Below, piece after piece: positions 8,906 through 17,693 of a DNA stretch of 64,000 nucleotides. The notes under the pieces are model-generated. The model was given only the letters and a program-made list of their open reading frames with translations. It had not been told where the DNA came from and did not search any database. The position numbers were made by a program, and so were the translations under genes. Origin of the DNA: JAQWRV01 sp045564915 (lineage in GTDB: Bacteria > Pseudomonadota > Alphaproteobacteria > Rhodospirillales > Rhodospirillaceae); the NCBI GenBank assembly GCA_045564915.1, contig JBJLGL010000011.1:306593-370592 (forward strand). The letters are read 5' to 3'. The stretch's first letter is position 1, and each line of letters opens with the position of its first letter.

Positions 8906-9913
8906 ATGACTAATCGCACCTCACTTATTGGTCTTCTAGCTACGCTAGCTTTAATTTCTGCGTCTCTGTCTTCTAAAGGGGAGGAGCGGGCCGTCAAATT
9001 TGAGCCTTTTAGAAAGGGTGATATCTTTGTGGCTGCAACGATAATGGACCACCCTACAGATGACCATATGGGAACCGGTCGTATACTTCAGTATGACTCT
9101 GAGTTGAGTCCAAAAGGGGCATTGTTTACCAAAGGCACGAAACACAAAATTGGTGGTCTTAGTTTTGGGCCTGACGGTGTTCTATGGGCATTTGCTCAGG
9201 GAACCCCAGCTGTTGTTGAAATAGATAGAACTGGTATTCAGAAGCCAGTGCGTCATTTTTCAGATAGAACCCTCAGTAGTGTGACCTTTGCGGCAGACGG
9301 CAGCTTATATTTTGGAGAGCATCTCCAGGGTAAAGAGGTTCAGATTGCTTCTAACACGACTGTATTCAATCTTCTGGAAGGCCGCGATGTTATCGGTGAT
9401 GGCAATATCTTCAAGTTTAGCCCCAGTGCTAAACTGCTGGAAGAGTTTAAAACGGATACCCATGGCGGTGTTGCTGGCATTCATGGGGTAACTTCCACAG
9501 TTCTGAAAGATAAAGGCACACGAATGGTCTATATCTCAGAGACTGGAAACCGTGTCATGCAATATGATTTGTTGAATAAAAAACAATTGCCTGACCTTAA
9601 AGTATTTGATGAAGATGAGGATGTCTTCATGGTTCTGACGCTAGCACCGATGGTAAATGGCACTCTATTGGTTAGCACAGGCAACGGCCTCATTTTGTTA
9701 GATGGCGATACAGGCGACATTATCCGGTTCTTCGATATGGATAGTTCAGGATGGGCTGCGTCTAGTCCCACCATTGACGGCAAAGGTATAATTGTCGGCA
9801 ATTTCTTTACAGGCCAGGTCGTCATTATGAATCTTGAAAATGGTGATGTTGTCAATAGTGCCTACATTGGCCAACAGAATTCGCTGTCTGGTGTCGCTCA
9901 GTTTCCTGGCTAG
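8906..9913 (+). CDS. Exported beta-propeller-like protein (SMP-30/strictosidine-synthase-like)
   Basis: About 335 residues starting at ATG 8906; a GTG 27 bp upstream is also in frame, but the ATG has 'AGGGTTAAGG' next to it and begins directly at a signal peptide ('LIGLLATLALISASLSSKGEE'). The mature region has repeated blade-like strands such as 'IGGLSFGPDGVLWAFAQGTP', 'SSVTFAADGSLYFGEHL' and 'GDTGDIIRFFD', typical of SMP-30/gluconolactonase or NHL-like six-bladed propellers. Substrate and catalytic metal ligands were not identified. It starts 33 bp after the cytochrome-GLUG gene, so co-expression is likely. Confidence 0.7.
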   Translation: MTNRTSLIGLLATLALISASLSSKGEERAVKFEPFRKGDIFVAATIMDHPTDDHMGTGRILQYDSELSPKGALFTKGTKHKIGGLSFGPDGVLWAFAQGTPAVVEIDRTGIQKPVRHFSDRTLSSVTFAADGSLYFGEHLQGKEVQIASNTTVFNLLEGRDVIGDGNIFKFSPSAKLLEEFKTDTHGGVAGIHGVTSTVLKDKGTRMVYISETGNRVMQYDLLNKKQLPDLKVFDEDEDVFMVLTLAPMVNGTLLVSTGNGLILLDGDTGDIIRFFDMDSSGWAASSPTIDGKGIIVGNFFTGQVVIMNLENGDVVNSAYIGQQNSLSGVAQFPG

Positions 9914-9935
9914 GCCATAAAAAAGGATGTTTTCT

Positions 9936-10700
9936 ATGAATCTCAAACGTATCGGTTTGGCCACATTAGCAGTCGTCGTAGCCCTTGTGATTTGGTCATT
10001 CCAGCCAACGCAATACCCACGTTTCCAAACGCAGCCAGGTGTCAAGCCGGAGGGCGGCCATCATGTGCTAATTTTCGGCGCGACCCGCAATACTGGTCTT
10101 GAGGTTGCCAGAATTCTTGTTGCGCGCGGCGACCGGGTGACGGCATTTGTTAGACCAAGTTCTAATCGTTCAGATCTTGAGAAACTAGGCGTTGGATTCC
10201 TAGAAGGCGACGCTTTGGACATGGAATCCGTGCAGGCAGCATTTGGCGATGAAGGCTACACTGCCGTTTTAACGACCATCGCATGTTTCACTTGTGATCC
10301 TAAGCCAGACTACTTAGGCAATCGAAATATCTTTGATGCGGCTGTTGAAGCTAATATAAAAAGAATGCTGTTAGTCACTACAGTTGGGGCTGGAGACAGC
10401 TATGATTCAGCACCGCTACCTGCAAGAATATTCCTGAAAGATATGCTGCCATTAAAAACGATGGCGGAAGACCATCTGATGTCATCCGGACTCGCATATA
10501 CTATTATTCGTCCCGGCGGCCTAAAATCAGAGCCGCGAACTGGAAGTGGGTATTTGAGTGAAAGCCGGGAAACGATAGGTATAATTAATCGTGCTGACCT
10601 AGCGGATTTAATTGTCGAAGCTCTCGATGATGAGAGAACAATCGGTAAAGTTCTTGCTGCTGTTGATGCAGAGATGGTGTTTCCTTGGGACATGTTTTGA
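9936..10700 (+). CDS. Membrane-anchored NAD(P)-binding SDR-like protein (NmrA/atypical SDR)
   Basis: 254 residues from ATG 9936, chosen over ATG 9927 because 'AAAAGGA' is then 8 bp upstream. A hydrophobic N-terminal segment ('IGLATLAVVVALVIWSF') looks like a signal anchor. The Rossmann motif 'VLIFGATRNTGLEVARILVARGD' follows, with 'VLTTIACFTC', 'RMLLVTTVGAGDSYDSAP' and 'YTIIRPGGL', all typical of atypical SDRs of the NmrA/YwnB type that bind NAD(P) without classical catalysis. An N-terminal anchor on this fold is less common. The gene follows the propeller gene by 22 bp. Confidence 0.75.
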   Translation: MNLKRIGLATLAVVVALVIWSFQPTQYPRFQTQPGVKPEGGHHVLIFGATRNTGLEVARILVARGDRVTAFVRPSSNRSDLEKLGVGFLEGDALDMESVQAAFGDEGYTAVLTTIACFTCDPKPDYLGNRNIFDAAVEANIKRMLLVTTVGAGDSYDSAPLPARIFLKDMLPLKTMAEDHLMSSGLAYTIIRPGGLKSEPRTGSGYLSESRETIGIINRADLADLIVEALDDERTIGKVLAAVDAEMVFPWDMF

Positions 10701-10818
10701 ATACTTGTACCATAACGTTCATCAACACTCTTATCTCTGGTGTAGAGTCTGGGTAAGAGGTAGGCAGAAGGTCACTATTACAGGTTGTCACTACAAAGTC
10801 GGCAGGGGGACTTAAAGA

Positions 10819-12171
10819 ATGAGTGAGCACGTTCAAGAAGAAAGACAAAAAGACGGTTATCCTTCAGAGCAGTACGCATGGTACGTGATGGTGGTCTTAG
10901 TTATAGCCTATGCTTTTTCTTACATTGACCGCACTATATTAACTCTCCTGGTTGAGCCAATTCGTGAGTCATTACAAATATCTGATACAGAGATTAGCTT
11001 ACTCCACGGATTTGCCTTTGCCCTATTTTACACCTTACTTGGTATGCCGCTCGGCTGGTTAGCTGATCGGGGCAACCGTATAAAGATTATTTCTATTGCT
11101 ATTTATGTATGGAGTTTTGCAACAGCTGTTTGTGGATTGGCGAATTCTTTCTTGCAAATGTTTGTCGCGCGCGTGGCTGTCGGTGTTGGCGAAGCGGCTT
11201 TGTCGCCATCGGCCTACTCACTTATACCCGACTACTTCAGGCCAGAGAAACTTGCCCGCGCTTTTAGTTTTTATAACGCTGGGCTATTTATTGGTTCTGG
11301 ACTTGCCTTGGTAATTGGTGGAGCGGTTATTGAGATTACGCCAGCCTTGGATCTGCCAGTTATTGGTTATCTCGAGCCGTGGCAGGTGACGTTCATGTAT
11401 GTTGGATTGCCTGGTCTTCTTATCGGTTTGTGGGTCATGACCCTACGGGAGCCTAAGCGGCTCGGTTTAACCGCTGAAGAAGATGGCACCATGAGCTTAG
11501 GGAGTCATATCGGCCGGGCTTTTGGATACATAAAGGCGAGACCCAGGGCGTACCTGTATCACTTTTCGGGATTCGCGCTATACGCTTTTATATGGACGGG
11601 GACGTCAGCATGGATTCCTACCCATTTTATACGCAACTTCAACATGTCACCTGGCGAGGTTGGAGGCACATACGGCTTGATCGTAGTGGTATTTGGTTTG
11701 ATGGGCGTTACAGCTGGGGGAATACTGGCTGGTCATTTGCGCAAGAAGGGAAAAGCAGACGCTGAAATTCGAACCGGCATTGTAGGCGTAATACTAACCT
11801 TACCGTTTGGCATAATGGCCCCTCTATTGCCAAACCTGACAATGTCTTTCATTGCGTTCGCCGGACTGACGTTTTTCACTAGCTTCCCCTGGGGTGCCGC
11901 AACAGCTGCCTTGCAGATCATCACTCCCAACCGATTACGGGCAATGGTCTCTGCAATGTTCTTGTTTATCATAAACCTAGCAGGGATTGGGCTCGCGCCG
12001 ACAATTATCGCGTTGATTACGGATGTAGGCTTTGGTTATGACCAGGCCGTTAAATATTCAATATCTATATCAGTAGGTATTGTTGCACCGTGTTCTGCAT
12101 TTTTGTTGTATCGCTGCCTGGCTCCTTACCGCCAGGAAGCGGAAGCAATTACCGCTCAGTTACGACGCTGA
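10819..12171 (+). CDS. MFS transporter (Spinster-like/general)
   Basis: A 450-residue polytopic membrane protein with about 12 hydrophobic segments. The N-terminal half shows 'YAFSYIDRTILTLLVEPI' in TM1, and the loop 2-3 signature 'GMPLGWLADRGNRIK' of major facilitator transporters (G-x3-D-R-x-G-R-x-like). 'YIDR' in TM1 and 'LSPSAYSLIPDYF' near residue 130 are typical of Spinster-type members. The substrate is unknown. Start at ATG 10819 is supported by 'AGGGGG' 9 bp upstream. Its 3' end overlaps the convergent HAD gene by 12 bp. Confidence 0.85.
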   Translation: MSEHVQEERQKDGYPSEQYAWYVMVVLVIAYAFSYIDRTILTLLVEPIRESLQISDTEISLLHGFAFALFYTLLGMPLGWLADRGNRIKIISIAIYVWSFATAVCGLANSFLQMFVARVAVGVGEAALSPSAYSLIPDYFRPEKLARAFSFYNAGLFIGSGLALVIGGAVIEITPALDLPVIGYLEPWQVTFMYVGLPGLLIGLWVMTLREPKRLGLTAEEDGTMSLGSHIGRAFGYIKARPRAYLYHFSGFALYAFIWTGTSAWIPTHFIRNFNMSPGEVGGTYGLIVVVFGLMGVTAGGILAGHLRKKGKADAEIRTGIVGVILTLPFGIMAPLLPNLTMSFIAFAGLTFFTSFPWGAATAALQIITPNRLRAMVSAMFLFIINLAGIGLAPTIIALITDVGFGYDQAVKYSISISVGIVAPCSAFLLYRCLAPYRQEAEAITAQLRR

Positions 12172-12837
12172 TTTTAGGGCGTCTAGTGCTTTCAAGATCT
12201 GGTCCATGTGGTCAACTATGATCGTCGCTCCTGCATTAGACAAATAGCCTGAATGGCTTGGGCGGCAATGACCTCCGCCGACAAAGCCTATCACTTTCAT
12301 GCCTGCGGCGCGAGCTGACTTGACGCCATTTACACTGTCCTCGATGGCAATGCATTGATCAGGAGCGAAGCCTAGTTGCTTTGCTGCGTATATGAAAAGA
12401 TCAGGCGCCGGCTTGCCTTTTTTTACTTGTTCAACGGAATATATGTGTGGTTCAAATAAATGATATAGATCTGTCATTAACAATTTCGAATGAAGACGGC
12501 TGATTCCCGAAGATGAAGCAACAGCCCGGGGGTATCGGATGGCGTCTAAGACTGCATGAACTCCCGGTAAGGACTCTAACGATGAGTCCATTTCATCCTT
12601 AGTGTCTTGCAACAGTTGTTCTGTAAAACCGTCAGGAAGAGGGCTGCCATGACATGTCATATGCTCCTCTGCAAGCGCTGATAAGAAGGCTTCAACAGTG
12701 GCCCCCAAATGGCGGTGCACATACTCGTCCTCATCGTATGGGAGCCCAAGCTCCTTAAGTGCATGCAACTCAGCCCGCACAGCAATGACCTCGCTATCCA
12801 CCAAAACGCCATCGCAATCGAAAATGACCGCTGTCAT
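12160..12837 (-). CDS. HAD-superfamily phosphatase (beta-phosphoglucomutase-like subfamily)
   Basis: A 225-residue cytoplasmic HAD protein with all four motifs: I 'IFDCDGVLVDSE' (nucleophile Asp8, acid Asp10), II 'ASSSGIS', III Lys in 'KKGKPAPD', and IV 'CIAIEDSVNGVKSARAAGM'. The helical cap between motifs I and II marks the beta-PGM/phosphatase-like subfamily (YieH/GPH-like). Such enzymes dephosphorylate small sugar phosphates or related metabolites. 'AAGGA' lies close upstream of the ATG. It converges on the MFS gene with a 12-bp 3' overlap. Confidence 0.88.
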   Translation of the reverse strand: MTAVIFDCDGVLVDSEVIAVRAELHALKELGLPYDEDEYVHRHLGATVEAFLSALAEEHMTCHGSPLPDGFTEQLLQDTKDEMDSSLESLPGVHAVLDAIRYPRAVASSSGISRLHSKLLMTDLYHLFEPHIYSVEQVKKGKPAPDLFIYAAKQLGFAPDQCIAIEDSVNGVKSARAAGMKVIGFVGGGHCRPSHSGYLSNAGATIIVDHMDQILKALDALKSAS

Positions 12838-12937
12838 TGGTTCTATCCTTAAGACTGTGCAACCATTGACCCAAATAGGGGCTTCGCTTATGCCTGAGAG
12901 AAATTATAAAGTCATTTGTCTATAAAGGGATGTCAAT

Positions 12938-13921
12938 ATGCGCGCTGTCGTCATTACTGCTAACGGACCACCGGATTCATTACAAATTACAGATATTACA
13001 AAGCCAGAGCCGGTTGAGGGTCAGGTCAGGCTCCAGGTCGCCTATAGTGCTCTAAACCCTTTAGATACTCATGCACGAGCTGGGAGGATCAAATGGGGTG
13101 TGCCGGACATGCCATTTACTCTTGGCTATGAATATTCCGGTCGTGTTGATGCAGTGGGGCCAGATGCTGATGAGGGATTAATTGGGAGGCGGTTTTCAGT
13201 TGCTGGTTCGTGGGGGGGCTGTGCTGAGTATGCTATAGCAGCGCCTTCATCCCTTGTGCCAATTCCTGATGAGTTTGATTGGATCTTGGGCACTGTTTAT
13301 TTTACCTCCACGTTTACCTCATGGCATATGCTGCACACCATGGCACACGTACAAGAAGGGGATGTAGTCGTTATTCATTCAGCTGCGGGCGCAGTTGGTG
13401 TGATGACCACACAAATTGCAAGAGACGCTGGATGTATTGTTATTGGGTTAGTAGGGAGTCAGGAAAAAATAAAATGGGCGAAACAATACGGGGCTGATTA
13501 TTTGATTAATGAACGTGAAGAGGAAGATTGGCCAGCTAAGGTTAAAGAACTAACAGGTGGCGCAGGAGCAGATGTTGTTATTGATGGTAACGTCGGCCCG
13601 GATGCGCCCAGGAACCTCAACTGTCTCGCTCCACTTGGGCAAGTGATCTATATCGGTGCAATGGCTGGACACGGTCCAGATGTAAATATTTCTGGGCTTA
13701 TTGGAGCTTCTGCAGGGGTGCGTGGATTTGTGCAATATCACGCTATGGCGAAGACAAAAGGGTCAGAATTTCCTGAAATCATTTCAAAGCTCGATAAGAA
13801 AGACTGGATTTTTCCACTTAATCCCGCGCTAAAACTTGAGCAGATAGCGGAGGCCCATGACGACTTTGAGAGCCGACGGACTACTGGTCGCACACTTTTC
13901 GAGTTGGGTGGTGATATCTAA
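12938..13921 (+). CDS. MDR-family NADPH:quinone reductase-like oxidoreductase
   Basis: A 327-residue medium-chain reductase. The GroES-like domain includes 'ALNPLDTHARAGRI' and 'FTLGYEYSGRVDAVGPD'; the nucleotide-binding loop is 'HSAAGAVGVMTTQIARDAG' near residue 147, followed by 'ADYLINEREEEDW' and 'GADVVIDGNVG'. No structural-zinc cysteine cluster is present, placing it with QOR/zeta-crystallin-like enzymes. The start has 'AAGGGATG' upstream. It is one of three MDR enzymes in the first 17 kb. The substrate is unknown. Confidence 0.85.
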   Translation: MRAVVITANGPPDSLQITDITKPEPVEGQVRLQVAYSALNPLDTHARAGRIKWGVPDMPFTLGYEYSGRVDAVGPDADEGLIGRRFSVAGSWGGCAEYAIAAPSSLVPIPDEFDWILGTVYFTSTFTSWHMLHTMAHVQEGDVVVIHSAAGAVGVMTTQIARDAGCIVIGLVGSQEKIKWAKQYGADYLINEREEEDWPAKVKELTGGAGADVVIDGNVGPDAPRNLNCLAPLGQVIYIGAMAGHGPDVNISGLIGASAGVRGFVQYHAMAKTKGSEFPEIISKLDKKDWIFPLNPALKLEQIAEAHDDFESRRTTGRTLFELGGDI

Positions 13922-14287
13922 CACTAGGTTTGAGGGTCGACATGCTTGCGGCAGTATTCGACTCAATACAGCAGAGGAAAGATAGTCAGATACCCTAAGA
14001 AGTATCTGAAATCATAGTATATCATTAACAAAAAATATTTATTTAAAGGCGATCCGTTTTTGTTAAGATTTTTATTATTGCTGGACCAAGGCTGGTTGAT
14101 CATTTTGTCTTGCGGAACGTTCTTAGTGGCCCCTGATGAAAATTTGTGCTTCTGTAATTATTGATTTATTTCTTTCTCCACTCTTCATTCTACAATCCCT
14201 ATTTAGTTTACTTATTCTTTAAAGCAGCTTCGTACGCCTACTCTCTGAACTAGTTTATCTCAATATCTTACCAGAGTATTTATTTCT
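13922..14287. other. 366-bp AT-rich intergenic region
   Basis: The gap is AT-rich, especially 14015-14075, and holds no convincing gene or RNA. It separates the MDR gene from the MFS gene on the same strand and probably carries the promoter of the latter. The ATG at 14288 has only a weak ribosome-binding site. Confidence 0.4.
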
Positions 14288-15610
14288 ATGTGGTCTCAAG
14301 TTCGCGGTTATCCGCTGCAGGCTTTTATTGTTTGTCATTTGGCTTATATGTTCAGCCAAGTTGACCTGGCTCTATTTTCTTATGCACTTCCCTCTATCCG
14401 TGAGACATTTAATGTCAGCTTGCAGGCGATGGGTTGGGTAGTTGCTTTATCGTATACTATAGGCGCTATATTCCAGATTTATATTGGTACTCTGACTGAC
14501 CGTCTTGGTCGGAAGCATATGCTCATAGCCATTACAGTAGCATCATCGTTATTCATTGCTGCACACTCTTTGGTGCCAGAGAGCTCTGCGCAGGTTGTCG
14601 TCGGCGGAATTGGATTTTCTCTTGGTATACTAGTAATGACCATATTACGCGCCTTTGCGATTTCTACGGGAGGCGCGTTATATCCAACGACAGGAGCAAT
14701 TGTAACTGAAGAGGCTCCCGCCCGATACCGCGGTATTTTTGCAGGGCTTTTGCAGACTGCCTATCCGCTTGGTGCATTTGTCGCGGCTCTTTTTGCAGCT
14801 CCTATACTCGAATCCTATGGCTGGCGCCCACTCTTTCTTGTTGGTTTGCTGTCTATACCCTTCGCCTGGGTCATCTATAAATTCTTGCGGGAGACAAAGA
14901 GATTTGAAGGTCATAAAGCGCGGACGAAACTTACCGCCTATTCCAGCGAAGGAAGTCGTGCGAAAATTTTGGCTCTGTTTGAACCCGAAATGCGCCCTAG
15001 AACCATAACACTATTTGTGGCTCAATTTATTTTTGTCATTGCCTATGGTGGGTCGTCTATTTTTCTACCAACCTATTTCGTTGAGTCTCGTGAGCTTACC
15101 CTCAGCGATGCCACGTACATTGTCGGATTCGGCAATGCCGTCGCCGTGTTTGGGTATATCCTTGCAGCCTATGTAGGAGAATTTGTGCTTACACGGCGCA
15201 CTACGGTGACAATATGGACCTTACTTGGGGCGGCTTCATTTATGTATATGGTTTGGTTTACCTCAGGTTACTGGGATACTCTCCTAGTATTCTGCATTAC
15301 TAGCACATTCTTTTATGGCACTGCGGCAGTTAAATTTGCTTACATCGCCGAGGTATTCCCTACTCATCTCCGCGCTACGGGCTTGGCCGTCTGTTCAAGT
15401 CTTGCAGTCAATCTTGGTATTGCCCTCGGTCCATTATTTGTTACCTATGGAGTTGAATGGATGGGTTGGAATATGGCCTTCTCGATCGTTGTTGCTACTC
15501 CCTTAATGATTGCGGGAATCCTTTACTTACGACTCAAGCCTATCCCGTCTGGACTGGAAGTAGAGGAAGTGGACCAGCGGTTGCGTGCCGACGCTATGCA
15601 AGATAACTGA
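14288..15610 (+). CDS. MFS transporter (sugar/organic-acid porter type)
   Basis: A 440-residue protein with about 12 transmembrane segments. The loop 2-3 motif is 'GTLTDRLGRKHMLI', the classic D-R-x-G-R-(R/K) signature, and 'EEAPARYRGIFAGLLQTAYPLG' near residue 143 matches the 'PE--R---G------GLG' motif of sugar and aromatic-acid porters. The C-terminal half contains 'IAEVFPTHLRATGLAVCSSLA', the equivalent repeat. It precedes an MDR reductase gene by 21 bp and may import that enzyme's substrate; this is inference. Confidence 0.87.
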   Translation: MWSQVRGYPLQAFIVCHLAYMFSQVDLALFSYALPSIRETFNVSLQAMGWVVALSYTIGAIFQIYIGTLTDRLGRKHMLIAITVASSLFIAAHSLVPESSAQVVVGGIGFSLGILVMTILRAFAISTGGALYPTTGAIVTEEAPARYRGIFAGLLQTAYPLGAFVAALFAAPILESYGWRPLFLVGLLSIPFAWVIYKFLRETKRFEGHKARTKLTAYSSEGSRAKILALFEPEMRPRTITLFVAQFIFVIAYGGSSIFLPTYFVESRELTLSDATYIVGFGNAVAVFGYILAAYVGEFVLTRRTTVTIWTLLGAASFMYMVWFTSGYWDTLLVFCITSTFFYGTAAVKFAYIAEVFPTHLRATGLAVCSSLAVNLGIALGPLFVTYGVEWMGWNMAFSIVVATPLMIAGILYLRLKPIPSGLEVEEVDQRLRADAMQDN

Positions 15611-15631
15611 AATAAGAAATATTGGAGTGAT

Positions 15632-16606
15632 GTGATGAAGGGTTGGCGGGTCGAAGAATTTGGTGGTCCAGAGGTGATGAAATGGGCTGAAATGCCTGAT
15701 CCCCAACCGGGTAACGAAGAAGTCGTGGTAGATGTCCAAGCTTCTGGAGTCAATTTTGCTGAAACACGTATGCGGTCCGGTACGTATACGGGGCTTGGGC
15801 TGCCAGTTATCTTGGGGCTGGAGGGCGCAGGCATTATTTCTGCTATTGGTTCAAACGTAACTAACTGCGCTGTTGGAGATAGAGTCTTTTTCCGAGGCCG
15901 TGGGTCCCACGCGACAAAGTGTTTGATAAAGGCGTATCACGCATTTCCAATGCCGGATCACTGGACCTATGAACAAGGCGCCGCCTCAAGCGTTGGCTGG
16001 TTGACAGCTTGGCATGCTCTTCACGTAGTTACGCAAGCCAAACCAGGGCAGAATGTGCTTATCGAGGCGATTGCTTCATCTGTGGGCACGGCTGCTCTGC
16101 AAATAGCCAAAGCTAAAGGCTGTTGGGTGGTGGGAACAGCAAGTCAGGACAGCAAATTAGCAAAGGCAAAGGAACACGGTGCCGATGCCATTATCAACTA
16201 TAAGACTGAAGACGTTTACGCCCGCGTTATGGAATTAACTGAGGGGAATGGCCTGGATATTGGGTGCATGACGATTGGTGAGGAAACCGCCCCGGCCTTG
16301 ATCGATTCCATGGGCCATGAAGGTAAGATTGCGATGTATGGCTCGACAGGTGGCCGTTTGGTAACGTTCAGTCTCAATATTGGTGCGAAGAATATCCAGC
16401 TTTTGTCAATGAGCATTGACTCATCGGCGCGCTACGTTCCTGAAACTATCCCCAGCTTCTATAATGAGGTCTTGGCAAAATTCAACGACGGAACATTTAA
16501 GCCGGTCATAGATACTATTCTTCCGGTGTCTGAAGTTGCTAAGGCACATAAGATGATTGGTGACCGCAAGCATTTTGGAAAGGTTATTCTCGCGATTTCG
16601 CATTGA
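15632..16606 (+). CDS. MDR-family quinone oxidoreductase-like protein
   Basis: A 324-residue zinc-free MDR protein. Family signatures include 'EEVVVDVQASGVNFAETRMRSGTY', 'PVILGLEGAGIISAIG' and 'GADAIINYKTEDVYARVMELTEGNGLD'. The cofactor loop reads 'EAIASSVGTAALQIAKAKG', so the usual first small residue of the A-A-x-G-x-x-G loop is changed, although the fold looks intact. It follows the MFS gene closely and probably shares its transcript. Expected activity is NADPH-dependent reduction of a quinone or enone. Confidence 0.83.
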   Translation: MMKGWRVEEFGGPEVMKWAEMPDPQPGNEEVVVDVQASGVNFAETRMRSGTYTGLGLPVILGLEGAGIISAIGSNVTNCAVGDRVFFRGRGSHATKCLIKAYHAFPMPDHWTYEQGAASSVGWLTAWHALHVVTQAKPGQNVLIEAIASSVGTAALQIAKAKGCWVVGTASQDSKLAKAKEHGADAIINYKTEDVYARVMELTEGNGLDIGCMTIGEETAPALIDSMGHEGKIAMYGSTGGRLVTFSLNIGAKNIQLLSMSIDSSARYVPETIPSFYNEVLAKFNDGTFKPVIDTILPVSEVAKAHKMIGDRKHFGKVILAISH

Positions 16607-16838
16607 ACGGGGCTAGAATAATGTCGTTTGGGGACTAATAATCTTGATGGCAATTAATACAACAGGCTTTACTAGCTTTACCGAGCTGAATAAATCGGCG
16701 GTCTGTCGGCTATCAATGTTGGATACCCGGTAATTCTGGGCCCCTGGTCGCCGCCCAGCCAGATACCATCATGGGTCCGTATCGGCTCACCTTTCTAATG
16801 CTAAATCACTGATAAATAGTGGCAGAATAAGGCCGCTA

Positions 16839-16909
16839 GTGCCTGTCAGTTGGTGCCGGACCTTCGCTATCTTTGGATAGCTCCAGTCCGGCCATGCACT
16901 GACGGGCGC
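16839..16909 (+). ncRNA. Candidate structured RNA: three nested perfect or near-perfect stems
   Basis: Reading the gap shows one long folded element. The outer stem pairs 16839-16850 with 16898-16909 (12 pairs, two of them G-T). A middle stem of 7 perfect pairs joins 16855-16861 (GCCGGAC) to 16886-16892 (GTCCGGC). An inner stem of 6 perfect pairs joins 16866-16871 (GCTATC) to 16876-16881 (GATAGC) around a TTTG loop. The symmetric internal loops are 4/5 and 4/4 nt. A terminator-like hairpin follows 15 bp later, so a short plus-strand RNA or a structured 3' UTR of the upstream reductase gene is plausible. I matched it to no known RNA family. Strand and transcription are inferred. Confidence 0.45.
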
Positions 16910-16923
16910 ACCCTATCATAACA

Positions 16924-16953
16924 ATATGTGGGAATATTTCCCACATATTTTTG
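16924..16953 (+). terminator. Terminator-like hairpin between convergent genes
   Basis: A perfect 11-bp inverted repeat (16924-16934 against 16938-16948) with a TAT loop is followed by TTTT. It lies between the plus-strand MDR gene and the minus-strand ureidoglycolate lyase gene, where a terminator is expected. The arm symmetry could also serve as a protein-binding palindrome. Confidence 0.55.
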
Positions 16954-16998
16954 TTAACTGGACCTATTTAATTACTGCAACAAAGCGGTCCCGGAGCA

Positions 16999-17565
16999 CT
17001 AAGGGTCAATCTCAAACACGATATTTGCTCTTTGAGCGAGGTTTTTCTTGTCCAGATCCGGGCCGTGAGCTTCGTTATTTCTTACATTCTCCGCCAAAAG
17101 GTCACGCGTAGTTTCATTCCTTAATACTACCACCAAGTCGGTGTCAGCTTCCAAGGCAAACGGAAACTCATGCCATGTACCTATGTGCATAGTGAAACCA
17201 GCGGACCCATCAAACCGAAAGGCTTCCAGATTGTCGAGATCTGGCATGTCACCGTCGGTTGGTGCGCCGAAAACCGCAATGAATGGCTTTCCGCCCAATG
17301 GAATGAATGTCTGCGTATGTTTGAAGTGTCTCTCTAAATATTTTAGTTCAAGATCACGTGGCTGAACTGTTGCTAAAGATAAGGCTGTATCCTCGTCGGA
17401 CACAAAATCAACCGGTTTAGAAGTTGCAACCTTGCCGTCATAGAAGTTGCTCATGTCGGCGGGTGCACTAGTCCCACGGCCGAGCACCATACCATAGGGC
17501 GCCAACGCTTCTGGAGTCGCTGGTTTAACCTTTAGCTTTCTGCGTTTGATCGCTGATCCGTGCAT
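16999..17565 (-). CDS. allA: Ureidoglycolate lyase family protein
   Basis: A 188-residue protein matching the ureidoglycolate lyase (AllA, formerly hydrolase) family. It opens 'KVKPATPEALAPYGMVL', continues 'HFKHTQTFIPLGGKPFIAVF', and has 'GFTMHIGTWHEFPFAL', the cupin-like active-site region. The enzyme splits ureidoglycolate into glyoxylate and urea at the end of allantoin degradation. No other allantoin or urea genes are nearby, so a related substrate is possible. 'AAAGGA' lies upstream of the ATG. It is transcribed divergently from the tandem hydrolase gene. Confidence 0.8.
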   Translation of the reverse strand: MHGSAIKRRKLKVKPATPEALAPYGMVLGRGTSAPADMSNFYDGKVATSKPVDFVSDEDTALSLATVQPRDLELKYLERHFKHTQTFIPLGGKPFIAVFGAPTDGDMPDLDNLEAFRFDGSAGFTMHIGTWHEFPFALEADTDLVVVLRNETTRDLLAENVRNNEAHGPDLDKKNLAQRANIVFEIDP

Positions 17566-17693
17566 CGGGCGTTCCTTTCTGGCTGATTTTATGCATTTTA
17601 TCGCTAGTTCTGGTTGGAAACTAGTGCACCCCTCTGGTCAGACTACCTCTCTCATGACTAAGCTCTTGTGAACAGTCATTCAGGGGAGCAGTT

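Noticed and set aside
16839..16909. Integron attC site
   Set aside because: The nested stems are perfect rather than imperfect with extrahelical bases, the conserved GTTRRRY/RYYYAAC ends are absent, and there is no integrase or cassette.
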